A stretch of 64,000 nt of DNA, taken from contig FOBR01000014.1 in NCBI GenBank assembly GCA_900109895.1, positions 1-64,000 of the forward strand, given 5' to 3'. The notes beneath the pieces were generated by a model. That model saw nothing but the letters and a program-made list of their open reading frames with translations. It made no database searches and was not told where the DNA came from. The position numbers were made by a program, and so were the translations under genes. Shown in pieces: positions 18,448 to 27,747 of the stretch (position 1 is the stretch's first letter; every line of letters starts with the position of its first letter). This DNA comes from a bacterium A37T11 (GTDB lineage Bacteria > Bacteroidota > Bacteroidia > Sphingobacteriales > Sphingobacteriaceae).

Positions 18448-20127
18448 TTAGTAACCACTATTTTGAGGATATCCTCCGGAGTCGCGATCAATAACAGACT
18501 GCGGAATGGGCCTTAGGTAATATTTTTCAATCACACCATTTGGATTAGCCGCCTCCGTCAATATATTATGTTTAAATGCCCTATCCAACTTATGGGTACG
18601 TTTTAAGTCGAGCCATCTTTTATATTCTCCAGCTTGTTCCCTAGCTTTTTCGTCCAAAATAAAATCAATGGACACATCTGCGGCAGTGATATCCAAATTT
18701 TGACCCGCTTTAACAGCACGTCTTCGAACTACATTCAGCTTTTCAGCAGCTTTATCAGACTGCCCCAATTTAAAATAAGCTTCAGCAGCAATCAGGTAGG
18801 TTTCTGACAATCTAAATAAAAATACATCCTTGGTTCCAGCATATGCATATTCCGTATTATAGGGAAGCCCTGCGGCAGGATCATAAAACTTATTAATCAT
18901 AGGAAATTTTTCTACCCCACCCACCTTATTAAAGGCCTGTTTCCACTTATCATACCGTATAATCTCTACATTTGGATTTTCTTTTTTCAGCGCAATGGAA
19001 TCAGCCGTTGTAAAAGTTTGGTCCGGGTACGGAAAATAAAACCTAAGATCACCTTTCTTAATAGTTCCATCATCCATTGTAGCATAAAGTTTGCTTAAAA
19101 AAGTAGCGTCATAACGCGCGTCTTTTTTAGTATTATACAGTGAATATAAGAACTGCGTAGGCATAACATCCGATATTCGCCTATTATAAGTAGTCGTACC
19201 ACTTGTCACATCAAATCCAGATTCACGCCAGTACCTCCACCCAAATAAAATATTCTGACCATTACCATTATAGCCTGACTGCGCTCCGTATTGCACTGCA
19301 AAAATAATCTCCTTATTTGTTTCATTCCCCACAGCAAAAACATCTTTAAAATTAGGAAGTAAGGTATAATAGTTACTATTAATTAAATCCTCAGCAATCT
19401 TCGCAGCCTGCTCAAAATCAGTACTACTTCCAAAAGATTTATAGCCACGTGTCAAATATAAAAGCGATAGCAAATGATTGGCAGCACCTTGCGTAACCCT
19501 TCCAGCATCTACCGCACCTGGATCAACGGGCAAATTTGGCAAAGCACTATTCAATTCAGAAATCATGAAGTCATAAACCTGCTGCTCCGTGCTGGGTTCA
19601 AAATGTGTAATTGCCGAATTAATCTCATCCGTAACAATGGGAATATTCCCAAAATTCTCTACCAGCAGGTAATACATATACGTCCGTATAAAACGAGCCT
19701 CAGCCACGCGCGAGTTTTTCGTAGCTTCGCTAAGGTCCGGAATGCCATCCGCCCTGTTAATGGCCGTATTACAACGCTGAATACCCGCATAAGCTGCAGA
19801 AAAGAAAGAATCTACCGGAACATTATCAGCCGTCAATGTTTTGTATTCATCCAGCTGTATAGCCGGTACTTCATTGGACTGCCCACTCACCAGCTCCATC
19901 TCACCTCTTGTGCTCACATCCGTTCCCCATTCAAATAAACTGGGATTAGGACTATATATTTTCCTTAAGGAAGAATAGCATGAAACAATAAGTGATTCAT
20001 ATCCTGTTGCATCCTTATAGTAATTTTCGGCTGTTATGGCACTTAAATTTTCCTCCGTCAAAAATTTCTGACAGGAAACTGTTGCTATAACGATAATAAT
20101 TGAAATTATACTGAAACTCTTTTTCAT
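18448..20127 (-). CDS. RagB/SusD family lipoprotein
   Basis: A 559-residue SusD-like protein with lipoprotein signal (VSCQKFL, Cys19). Helical repeats with VAEARFIRTYMYYLLVENFG and TRGYKSFG, and the C-terminal FRLSETYLIAAEAYFKLGQ, LNVVRRRAVKAG, LDEKAREQAGEYKRWLDLKR, ending NSGY. It pairs with the SusC encoded 15 bp upstream and should bind the oligosaccharide at the cell surface. Third-last gene of the GH115 PUL. Confidence 0.92.
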   Translation of the reverse strand: MKKSFSIISIIIVIATVSCQKFLTEENLSAITAENYYKDATGYESLIVSCYSSLRKIYSPNPSLFEWGTDVSTRGEMELVSGQSNEVPAIQLDEYKTLTADNVPVDSFFSAAYAGIQRCNTAINRADGIPDLSEATKNSRVAEARFIRTYMYYLLVENFGNIPIVTDEINSAITHFEPSTEQQVYDFMISELNSALPNLPVDPGAVDAGRVTQGAANHLLSLLYLTRGYKSFGSSTDFEQAAKIAEDLINSNYYTLLPNFKDVFAVGNETNKEIIFAVQYGAQSGYNGNGQNILFGWRYWRESGFDVTSGTTTYNRRISDVMPTQFLYSLYNTKKDARYDATFLSKLYATMDDGTIKKGDLRFYFPYPDQTFTTADSIALKKENPNVEIIRYDKWKQAFNKVGGVEKFPMINKFYDPAAGLPYNTEYAYAGTKDVFLFRLSETYLIAAEAYFKLGQSDKAAEKLNVVRRRAVKAGQNLDITAADVSIDFILDEKAREQAGEYKRWLDLKRTHKLDRAFKHNILTEAANPNGVIEKYYLRPIPQSVIDRDSGGYPQNSGY

Positions 20128-20142
20128 GACTATAAGCTGATG

Positions 20143-23100
20143 TTAAAACGAAAGATTTACTCCAAAAAGATAGGTAGAACTACCGACTGCCGTTCCATAT
20201 GTATTCTGACTGATCCATTCCGGATCAAACCCTTTATACGATGTGAACAAAAACGGATTATTAGCAGTAGCATAGATACGCAAACTATTAATTTTAACTT
20301 TCTGCAAGAAACTATCCGAAAATGTATAGCCCAATGTAATGTTGCTTATTCTTACAAAATTTGCCTTTTGATAATATGCCGCATTTACATAAGACCCCGG
20401 ATTACCCGGCTGAAAATTGGTTTGTGAAGGATTAGTTGCTGTCCAATAATTAACATTAACCTGATTATAAATGGTGTTATAATTCATAAAAGAAGCATTG
20501 AATACGCTATTGAATTGTGCCCCTTGACGGGTATAGGCCATTACATACAGATCCACGTTACCATAACGAAACGTATTTGCCACTGATCCGGTCCAAGAGG
20601 GCACCTGTTTACCAATTATCTGGCGATCTTCTGCATTAATCACATGATCGTTATTTAAATCTTTTACACGGACTTGTCCAGGAGTTTGGTTGTAAACAGC
20701 AGCCTCTTCCGCCTCATCAGTTTGCCAAATGCCGTCAAAAACATACGAATAATTTACTTGGACAGGTTGCCCTATAAATAATAAATTACCCACATCATCT
20801 TTTTTACCATTGGCCGTCTCTAAAATTTCATTTTTATTGGCGTCAAATACGAAATCAGTTTTCCAGGAAAACTTTCCAGATTTGACATTCACTGTTGTTA
20901 ATCCAAGTTCAATCCCTTTGTTTCTTAATTTACCCAGATTGTCTTTCACTGAGCTCCACCCTGAAGGAGCAGGTAGGTTGCGATCCAGCAAAATATTATC
21001 AATTTTTCGATTATATAGGTCAACAGTTCCGTAAATACGGTTGCTGAGCACTCCAAAATCCAATCCCAAATTGATCTCATGGGTAGTTTCCCAAGTTAAT
21101 AATTTATTAGACAATCTATTTGGCGAATAGCCTTGTACTAGCGCATCCCCAAAAAAATAAGTAGATGAACCAAGTGTAGCTTGCGTAGAATAAGCATCAA
21201 CCCGGTCATTTCCTGAAGCACCATAACTTAACCTAATCTTCAGATCATTTACAGCATCCGTACCTTTCAAGAAGTTTTCATCCGATAGCCTCCAGGCAAG
21301 CGATACAGAAGGGAAAAAGCCCCATTGATTTCCTTCAGCTAGTCTCGACGATCCATCCCATGTACCTGAAGCGGTTAGCAGGTATCGATCTTTAAAACTG
21401 TAATTAATCCTGGCCCTGGCAGAAGCCAAGGTATATTTAACATAGTTTGAACTAACAGTGGGGCCTTTATATGTCCCATTGGCATCCGTATTTGTAGCAG
21501 ATCCCAAATTGTACCACAAAGATTTATAAGGCAAATTATATACACTTATGCCACTTGTTTCCGTCCGGTCTTTTTGCATACTTTGTATAAGCGTACCAGT
21601 TATTTTATGTACACCCCCAAACTCTCGCTCGTAAATTGCCTGATTATCCCAAAGCCAGGTAAACTGTTCACTGGTATTGTAGGTACCTTTATTATAACCG
21701 CCAACACCTGCTCCCTCTTTAGATAAAGCCCCAACATACCAAGCAGTCCGACCATTATCTATACTTGGTGAAAAAGTAGACTTCAATGTTAAATGAGGAA
21801 TGGGTTGCAATTGAACATATAGTTGACCAAAACCTTTCAGTGACCGGTTTTCACGTATATCATTTTCCTGATCAAATAACGGATTTGTTACCCCATCACT
21901 ACCCAGCACTCGAAATAAATTAGACCCATCGCTTGCATAGGGCAAAACGGTAGGTGGTAAGCGATAAGCAGATCTCAGGGTTTCATAACTACCTTCATTT
22001 TGCAAGTTCTGCCCAGCGTAAAAACTAATACCAGCTTTCCACTTAGCGTTAATTTGCCTGTCTACAGCCCCTCGAAAGGAATACCGCTTAAAATCTTCGG
22101 GGTTGACATTTCCCCCTTCCCGAAGCATACCAGCGCCAAATGAGAATAATGTTTTATCATCCCCGCCACTCACAGACAGGTTATGATTCATTTGCAACCC
22201 ATTTTTCAACAGCAGATCGGGCCAATTGGTAAAATTTTGCTGATCAATATTTGACCATTGTTCAGCGGGGAAAAAAGCGGTATTTTGCCTGGATGTATCC
22301 CTGCCTTGAGCAATAAATAACTGTGTACGATAAGCTATGTATTCGGATCCATCCATCATATCCGGCAAATTTGAAGGTTTTTTAGAACCTACATAGCCAT
22401 CATAAGAAATGGTTGTTTTTCCCATTTTCCCTCTTTTTGTCGTTACAATCACAACACCCTTTGCACCCCTGGAACCATAAATAGCCGTAGCTGAAGCATC
22501 CTTTAAAATATCAATTTTATCTATATCAGCCGGATTTAGGTCATTTAGTCCGGATGTTGTTGGAATTCCATCTATGACAAACAAAGGCGAGTTTGACCCT
22601 CCAAACGAACTAATACCCCGAATATTTATATTATAGCCTGAACCTGGTTTTCCAACATTTTTAACCACTACTGCGCCTGGTGTTTGTCCTTGAAGAGCGC
22701 CGGTTGCATCCGAAGTTGCCGATCTGGCAATAGCTGCTGATCCAACAGAGGCAATAGCGCCAGTCACGTCTGCTTTCTTTTGTGTACCATATCCAACCAC
22801 CACTACCTCATTTAACTGTTGATTATCCTCAGTTAACACGATATTCATAACTTTATCAGTTGTTATGGGCGACTCTTTAGTACCGAATCCTACATACGTA
22901 AATACTAAACTATCAGTAGGCAAAACCGCTTTTACGGTAAATTGACCTTTATCATCCGTTTTAGCAGATACAGTTTTACCCTTAATGGCAACTGAAACTC
23001 CAGTTAATACGTTACCTTTTTGGTCTTTCACAACACCGGAGACAGCATTTTGGGCATAGGCCTCTTGTGCCCTTACCGTAATACACATCAAGAAAAAGGT

Positions 23101-23196
23101 GATTGAAAAATAGGAAAATAATTTTTTTGACCAGCCTACGCATTTTCCATAAGAAACTGGCTTTTTTAAGAATGGAAAATTACTAATTGTTATCAT
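20143..23196 (-). CDS. SusC/RagA TonB-dependent transporter
   Basis: A 1017-residue outer-membrane importer. Signal ending AYAQN, carboxypeptidase-like domain (SGVVKDQKGNVLTGVSVAIK), TonB box (LNEVVVVGYGTQKKADVTGA), plug (IRGISSFGGSNSPLFVIDGI; DILKDASATAIYGSRGAKGV) and beta-barrel. Unlike the SusC at 8803 it has no STN domain, which fits its control by the divergent LacI-type regulator rather than a sigma/anti-sigma pair. First gene of the four-gene PUL operon. Confidence 0.93.
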   Translation of the reverse strand: MITISNFPFLKKPVSYGKCVGWSKKLFSYFSITFFLMCITVRAQEAYAQNAVSGVVKDQKGNVLTGVSVAIKGKTVSAKTDDKGQFTVKAVLPTDSLVFTYVGFGTKESPITTDKVMNIVLTEDNQQLNEVVVVGYGTQKKADVTGAIASVGSAAIARSATSDATGALQGQTPGAVVVKNVGKPGSGYNINIRGISSFGGSNSPLFVIDGIPTTSGLNDLNPADIDKIDILKDASATAIYGSRGAKGVVIVTTKRGKMGKTTISYDGYVGSKKPSNLPDMMDGSEYIAYRTQLFIAQGRDTSRQNTAFFPAEQWSNIDQQNFTNWPDLLLKNGLQMNHNLSVSGGDDKTLFSFGAGMLREGGNVNPEDFKRYSFRGAVDRQINAKWKAGISFYAGQNLQNEGSYETLRSAYRLPPTVLPYASDGSNLFRVLGSDGVTNPLFDQENDIRENRSLKGFGQLYVQLQPIPHLTLKSTFSPSIDNGRTAWYVGALSKEGAGVGGYNKGTYNTSEQFTWLWDNQAIYEREFGGVHKITGTLIQSMQKDRTETSGISVYNLPYKSLWYNLGSATNTDANGTYKGPTVSSNYVKYTLASARARINYSFKDRYLLTASGTWDGSSRLAEGNQWGFFPSVSLAWRLSDENFLKGTDAVNDLKIRLSYGASGNDRVDAYSTQATLGSSTYFFGDALVQGYSPNRLSNKLLTWETTHEINLGLDFGVLSNRIYGTVDLYNRKIDNILLDRNLPAPSGWSSVKDNLGKLRNKGIELGLTTVNVKSGKFSWKTDFVFDANKNEILETANGKKDDVGNLLFIGQPVQVNYSYVFDGIWQTDEAEEAAVYNQTPGQVRVKDLNNDHVINAEDRQIIGKQVPSWTGSVANTFRYGNVDLYVMAYTRQGAQFNSVFNASFMNYNTIYNQVNVNYWTATNPSQTNFQPGNPGSYVNAAYYQKANFVRISNITLGYTFSDSFLQKVKINSLRIYATANNPFLFTSYKGFDPEWISQNTYGTAVGSSTYLFGVNLSF

Positions 23197-23290
23197 ATAT
23201 CCGATTTTTTTAGGTTCATAAATGCTAACAACCTGCTACAGCTGTCGACAATTTATGTGGCAAATGTATAAAAAAAATTAACAAAAAAAA

Positions 23291-23300
23291 CAATCGGTTG
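23291..23300. promoter_or_regulatory. Candidate LacI-family operator
   Basis: CAATCGGTTG is a near-palindrome (CAAnCGnTTG) centred on CG as in LacI-family operators. It lies in the AT-rich gap between the divergent susC (start 23196) and lacI (start 23494). Inference only. Confidence 0.4.
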
Positions 23301-23493
23301 CTTTTTTTATTTTTTTAAAAAAAAGCTTTATTTGATTAAAATCGTAATTTATACAATTTGCCTAATAAAAAAAATAAAAATATGTACCACTAAATTCAAT
23401 ATTATAACAATTGATTGCTTTTTATTAAACAAAAAAAATCTATTTTTGACCCACCATATTTATAAATTCGACAAATCTCATTATATACGGCAT

Positions 23494-24522
23494 ATGATAA
23501 TTAAAGATATTACCATCTATGACATTGCTAAAAAACTGAATATAGCTCCTTCAACAGTCAGCAGAGGACTTAAGGGCTATTCAACGGTGAGTAAAAAAAC
23601 CCAAAAAAAAATTCTTTCTACCGCCAAGGCCATGGGTTACCAATCCAATACATTTGCTGCGAACCTTCGTAAACAGCGTAGCAACACCATTGGGGTAGTT
23701 ATACCAAAATTCAACAGCTATTTTATGTCTGACGTTATTGCAGGTATAGAAATGGTAACTAACGAAGCTGGTTTTAACCTGATTATTAGTCAATCTTTGG
23801 AAAATGTCGAAAAAGAAATTCGAAACTTACAAACCATGTTTAGCAGCCGTGTTGATGGATTATTAGTTTCCCTGGCAGAAAATACCGAAAATATAGACCA
23901 CTTTAACATTTTCTTTAATAAAGGACTTCCTGTATTATTTTTTGACCGGGTACCTGCTGAAAATTCTGTGCCTGCTATCGTGATTAATAATGAGGAGGCA
24001 GGATATCAAGCTACGCAACATCTCCTTGCTAGCGGTGCTAAACGCATTTTCCATATTTCCGGAAATCAAATTAGCAGCGTTTATAGCGAGCGTTTTAAAG
24101 GTTACTTGAGGGCACTAAATGAGGCTGGGATCCAATTTGACGAATCACTACTTCTCATCGGCGATCTGAACGAAGCTACTGGCATTAAGGCCGCAGCCAA
24201 TATTATACAAGCTCATGCTGATGGGGTTTTTTCTTCCAATGATTTTTGCGCAGCGAGCTGTATGACTGAATTAAAAAAGCGTGGTTTACGCATACCCGAG
24301 GATATTAAGATTGTTGGTTTTAATAATGATATGATTTCGCGAAATGTAGAACCAAGCTTAACCACCATTGATTATCCTGGCATTTCAATGGGCGAGATCG
24401 CCGCCCGAAATCTTGTCAGTCACTTAAGTGGACAACAGGACCTCCAGATGATGACCAAAATAGTCTTGCGCTCTGAGTTAATTATTCGCAATTCTTCGCA
24501 TATTACTGCCCAGCATTCTTAA
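23494..24522 (+). CDS. LacI-family transcriptional regulator
   Basis: A 342-residue repressor/activator. The HTH is at the N-terminus (ITIYDIAKKLNIAPSTVSRGL, residues about 4-24), the hinge follows, and then a periplasmic-binding-protein fold with NTIGVVIPKFNSYFMSDVIAGIE, VDGLLVSLAENT and GFNNDMISRNVEPSLTTIDYP. The ATG at 23494 puts the HTH in its normal position; 54 extra in-frame upstream codons are AT-rich and not protein-like. Divergent from susC, so most likely the regulator of the GH115 PUL; inducer unknown. Confidence 0.92.
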   Translation: MIIKDITIYDIAKKLNIAPSTVSRGLKGYSTVSKKTQKKILSTAKAMGYQSNTFAANLRKQRSNTIGVVIPKFNSYFMSDVIAGIEMVTNEAGFNLIISQSLENVEKEIRNLQTMFSSRVDGLLVSLAENTENIDHFNIFFNKGLPVLFFDRVPAENSVPAIVINNEEAGYQATQHLLASGAKRIFHISGNQISSVYSERFKGYLRALNEAGIQFDESLLLIGDLNEATGIKAAANIIQAHADGVFSSNDFCAASCMTELKKRGLRIPEDIKIVGFNNDMISRNVEPSLTTIDYPGISMGEIAARNLVSHLSGQQDLQMMTKIVLRSELIIRNSSHITAQHS

Positions 24523-24530
24523 TTCGGAAA

Positions 24531-24716
24531 TTAATCCACCTTTTTATCCCTAGACCAGTTGCCCAAATGCCCATCCCATTGAATGCTGACGGACTTGGTT
24601 GTTACGTGTAGTTGCCGTGTTTCTTTTTGTGTTAATTGTTGCTGCTGGTGTTTTTGGGAAGCGCAGCTGGTTAGTGTCAGGACTATGATGGGTATGTAGT
24701 GTTTGAATTTTTTCAT
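24531..24716 (-). CDS. Small lipoprotein, 61 aa
   Basis: MKKFKHYIPIIVLTLTSCAS is a typical lipoprotein signal (Cys18), followed by about 40 polar residues with a run of glutamines and ending GHLGNWSRDKKVD. No known family recognised. The ATG at 24716 is chosen because the longer in-frame ORF adds non-signal-like residues encoded by the structured repeats upstream. Convergent with lacI. It may be co-transcribed with the FnIII gene through the two hairpin elements. Confidence 0.55.
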   Translation of the reverse strand: MKKFKHYIPIIVLTLTSCASQKHQQQQLTQKETRQLHVTTKSVSIQWDGHLGNWSRDKKVD

Positions 24717-24737
24717 GTTGATTGAATTTTTATGGTT

Positions 24738-24903
24738 ATTTAAAAAGTCCAATTGGTCTGGGGTCGAGCCTGCTTCGCAGCCAAGGCCCCCATCCCAACA
24801 GGACCTTTTAATTATCTCCTTATTATAAAATGGTGCTTTGGTCCGGGGCCGAGGCTGCTTCACAGCCAAGGTCCCCGTCCTCAAAGCCCCATTTTAATTA
24901 TCG
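24738..24903 (-). repeat. Two tandem structured elements with compensating outer stems
   Basis: Copies at about 24738-24817 and 24825-24903 share a core read on the minus strand as a GGGG/CCCC stem with GGCTG-loop-CAGnC inside. Each is closed by an outer stem whose sequence differs between copies yet still pairs: AAAAGGTCC/GGACTTTTT in one, AAAATGG..GCTTTG/CAAAGC..CCATTTT in the other. They could be tandem terminators or a structured RNA between the FnIII gene and the small lipoprotein gene. Confidence 0.65.
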
Positions 24904-25530
24904 GGCCAATAATGAGACCGTGTGCGACCAGTCTGCCAGCCCCATTCCATTACGGGCCCGCACACGTACCCAGTAGGTCACGCCGGCCATGACCGGAGCT
25001 ATGACGTTGCCCCGTGATACCCGCGTGGTCCTGATTTCACCCCAGATCACCTGGCCCGTGCTATCCAGCTCTGAGCTTATCTGGTACTCGTACTCCCATG
25101 CCCCTTTTATGGGCTCGAAGTCAAGCCTAAACTGACCCTTTTGCCGTCCATCCGTCAGGCTAACCCACAGCAGCACATCGGGAACGGCTAAGGATTTCAT
25201 CGGTGCAGCCAATACAAAGCCTGAGCTGGCAAGCGCATTGGCATCACCATTGGCGGTTACATTGACATAAAAGGCCATTTGTTTCATGGCCAGCACCAAG
25301 GCCGCTTTGCTGTTATTGCGCGCTGTTATTTCCAGCTTCCCTCCCGTTTCCTTTGCAGCTTCGTTCTTTATCCTGAACTCATCTGCCAATGCAGTATAAT
25401 CGGCAATGGGTATAGGCAGGTTTGGAAAGCTGTCATTGGCTGTCAGCGACTTGGCTGACTTGCCGCTTACGGTAGCCAGCAAATCTTCGCTGTACCGTGA
25501 ATAGTCTGTTAATACGCGTTGTTTTCGCAT
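24898..25530 (-). CDS. FnIII-domain protein, 210 aa
   Basis: N-terminal half is helical (LTDYSRYSEDLLATVSGKSAK; LADEFRIKNEAAKETGGKLE), and the C-terminal 85 residues form a fibronectin type III fold (FRLDFEPIKGAWEYEYQIS; VMAGVTYWVRVRARNGMGLA). No signal peptide. I recognise the architecture as common in Bacteroidota but know no assigned function. Downstream of the CHAP hydrolase on the same strand with a 41-bp gap, so probably one operon. Confidence 0.7.
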   Translation of the reverse strand: MRKQRVLTDYSRYSEDLLATVSGKSAKSLTANDSFPNLPIPIADYTALADEFRIKNEAAKETGGKLEITARNNSKAALVLAMKQMAFYVNVTANGDANALASSGFVLAAPMKSLAVPDVLLWVSLTDGRQKGQFRLDFEPIKGAWEYEYQISSELDSTGQVIWGEIRTTRVSRGNVIAPVMAGVTYWVRVRARNGMGLADWSHTVSLLAR

Positions 25531-25571
25531 GTTGTTTTTTCTCTATTTTTTAGTTAAATTATTGACTACTT

Positions 25572-26189
25572 TTATTTGTTTGAAACCCAGCCTGCTACTT
25601 TGTAAATTGTTTTGACCAGTCTCTTTTTCCGGTATACGCCTTCCCCAGGACCTGCACGGATCGGATTGCCAAAGCCATCCGCAGCTACGATGGAGCCGGT
25701 ATCGGAAGTATTGGCTTCTACCGTTATACACCACCTCTCGTTCCACGAATCGACAAACCCACAGTGGCCAATGCGTTTGAGCTCCTGGAAATAAATTCCA
25801 AACACATCTCCGGTTTGGGGGGTATGCCCACCCACGGCCCGAGCCCATATTACGCGCTTATCCGGAAACATGGTCGGGCTCCAGGCGGTCCTTGGCTCCG
25901 CCATTCCTGCCTTTGAAAAAACCCATGAAACGAAGGCACTGCAATAGGAATAGTTTCCTCTACGGCCCACCATGTGCAGGTATTGTTGCACCCTTGGCCC
26001 ATCGTTCTTTCCCGTCGCCTCCCTAACCCCCACCTCTGCGGAGTAAATACGGCGCAAAACTTCCCTACGTGCGGATTTTTCGCCTCTTTGGCCTTCAGGA
26101 TCTTTTACGACAACAAAACCCAAAACCCAAAAAAGCTCAATAAAACCAATCCCCAAAATGTACCTGAAATGATTTTTGCCTTCAAACAT
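25572..26189 (-). CDS. CHAP-like cysteine amidohydrolase with membrane anchor
   Basis: A 205-residue protein. An N-terminal hydrophobic segment (FRYILGIGFIELFWVLGFVVV) is followed by a CHAP/NlpC-like domain: YSYCSAFVSWVFSKAG has the nucleophile Cys, and IGHCGFVDSW the His. Such enzymes cut peptidoglycan cross-links or amide bonds. The ATG at 26189 starts inside the upstream gene, an 85-bp overlap in another frame; a later start would remove the membrane segment. Together with the membrane protein it resembles a lysis pair, but no phage genes are nearby. Confidence 0.65.
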   Translation of the reverse strand: MFEGKNHFRYILGIGFIELFWVLGFVVVKDPEGQRGEKSARREVLRRIYSAEVGVREATGKNDGPRVQQYLHMVGRRGNYSYCSAFVSWVFSKAGMAEPRTAWSPTMFPDKRVIWARAVGGHTPQTGDVFGIYFQELKRIGHCGFVDSWNERWCITVEANTSDTGSIVAADGFGNPIRAGPGEGVYRKKRLVKTIYKVAGWVSNK

Positions 26190-26527
26190 GATGAAATTCC
26201 TTTCGTTAATTCTCCTTGTACCAACCTGAGCAGCAACCACGCAGAAACTACCATTGCATCCATTACCAAAATCGACAATACACAAACGCTCAATATGCCC
26301 GTATCCAAAACTCCAGCTGTTGGATCAAACCATCTGATCAGTGGCCCACAAATCAGATATACGCCTGACAGGCCCAAGACCTGTCCTATCGCAATCAGGT
26401 ATTGCCATCCAGACCAGTACCAAAACGTCAACCAACGTATTCGTCTTACCGGATACCCGTCTATCCCTAAAACAGGAATACTTTGTTCACTTTTTCCACC
26501 CCAGGTGGAACCCAATTCTTTTTGCAT
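26105..26527 (-). CDS. Small multi-spanning membrane protein, 140 aa
   Basis: Soluble N-terminal 45 residues, then three or so hydrophobic segments (YLIAIGQVLGLSGVYLICG; TGILSVCVLSILVMDAMVVS; SGTFWGLVLLSFFGFWVLLS). No family recognised. It overlaps the start of the CHAP gene by 85 bp, which suggests coupled translation. Holin-like function would fit the neighbour but cannot be shown. Confidence 0.6.
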   Translation of the reverse strand: MQKELGSTWGGKSEQSIPVLGIDGYPVRRIRWLTFWYWSGWQYLIAIGQVLGLSGVYLICGPLIRWFDPTAGVLDTGILSVCVLSILVMDAMVVSAWLLLRLVQGELTKGISSCLKAKIISGTFWGLVLLSFFGFWVLLS

Positions 26528-26649
26528 TTTTTCTCCTTTCTTTTTTTAATATGATGAATCATGACACAAGGATAAGGAGGTCTTAATCGGTTTTATAAAC
26601 GTGCAACGAACTGCTACAAACTACCACCAAGTACCACACTTTCTGTTGC

Positions 26650-27225
26650 ACTTTGTCGTTTTTGCAGTACTGCATGAGGCGTTGGCATTCCCTCATGAGG
26701 CGTTTATATTACTGCATGTGGGCTATGTCATAAAATATAGCCCACATACAGTAAGGCATTTTAAAAAAACAGTACTAATTTTTTAAAATACCTTACTATA
26801 AAAACAATAAATATCAATACCAGTGCTATTTGATGAAATACAATGGGTACATGTTGTCCTGTATGTGCTGCATGTATTAAAACATATGCTGCATGTTCTA
26901 TTGATTTTAAAAAATGCAATACTTCAAAATTGACCTGTTTTACTACCAATGCCCCATGTATCCCTGTTAATGATGATGGCAGTTATCCATTCAGAAAATG
27001 GTGTAACACACTACCCTCTTGGTGTATAACAAGGATCAGATACATTACACCATAAGCCATTTGTATTACTGCATGGGCTACATGGTTTAAACCAAACAGC
27101 CCATGGTTCAAACCATTCGTCATATGGTCTGCACCATTCCGTGCATGTCTTACATCATCACGGACATGTCGTATGGCAACCTGCTCCTGCTGTTTTACAA
27201 ACCCATCAAACAGTACTGCAAAAAG
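26650..27225. repeat. Degenerate tandem array with 21-bp period
   Basis: ATG (or a one-mismatch form) recurs at exact 21-bp steps: 26851, 26872, 26893, 26914, 26956, 26998, 27082, 27103, 27124, 27145, 27166. A second phase holds 26674, 26695, 26716. Three consecutive units (27082, 27103, 27124) are 14-bp dyads of form ATGGTnnnnACCAT. Other inverted repeats include TGTGGGCTAT/ATAGCCCACA. Read on the minus strand in one frame with one stop, the array gives heptad-like peptides rich in His. It could be an operator/iteron array or a decayed heptad-repeat gene. Confidence 0.7.
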
Positions 27226-27227
27226 CC

Positions 27228-27605
27228 CTATTTCTTTTTAGCTTTTCCAAAACGGTGGGTACCTTTCCCCTGATCCGGGTATTCATCCATCAGTTTTATG
27301 ACATCTGTTTTTTTGAAGTAAGACGTGTTTCCTATCTTTTTACACGGCTTTAATAGGGTGGGTATCACATTACGATATAAGGAACTGCGTTCCCTTCCCA
27401 AGTAGTTGGCTACTTCCTGGACGGTCATCAACTCAGGGAGATCTTGCTGTGCCTTCCGTTTTTCACGCAGGTATTCACGCAGTTCATGGATAAAGGGACG
27501 CAAATCATCATCCAGTAAGATCGTGGCCAAACTGACCAGTTTTAGGAGAAGTTCAATGATTTTTAACAATAATGGGGTGATCATGATGCTGTAGATTAGC
27601 ACCAT
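27228..27605 (-). CDS. HTH (excisionase/MerR-like) DNA-binding protein, 125 aa
   Basis: The first third is hydrophobic/helical (LLLKIIELLLKLVSLATILL), then a charged helix (REYLREKRKAQQDL), then a winged-HTH of the excisionase type: LMTVQEVANYLGRERSSLYR...IGNTSYFKKTDVIKLMDEY. Such domains bind DNA or act as directionality factors. Start could also be 27584. The 21-bp array begins right at its stop codon, downstream, so the protein is a natural candidate to bind it; that is inference. Confidence 0.65.
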   Translation of the reverse strand: MVLIYSIMITPLLLKIIELLLKLVSLATILLDDDLRPFIHELREYLREKRKAQQDLPELMTVQEVANYLGRERSSLYRNVIPTLLKPCKKIGNTSYFKKTDVIKLMDEYPDQGKGTHRFGKAKKK

Positions 27606-27747
27606 CGCCTAAACAGGAAACCCGGCAATGCGAAAATAGCAAACACAACACCTTGACTAGCCGACAGACCGATTTGCCCTAAACACCACAAGTGCGCAGT
27701 CAGTAGATGGTTTTTGTAAAAAAATTAGTTAATTAATACCTACAAAA

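Noticed and set aside
23332-23493. Upstream in-frame extension of the LacI gene
   Set aside because: AT-rich and not protein-like; the HTH starts normally from the ATG at 23494.
24898-26527. Prophage lysis cassette
   Set aside because: No terminase, portal, tail or integrase genes are near, so a phage origin is not supported.
26601-26786. Plus-strand ORF with regular His/Phe pattern
   Set aside because: The pattern follows from the 21-bp DNA periodicity; no start signals or family match.
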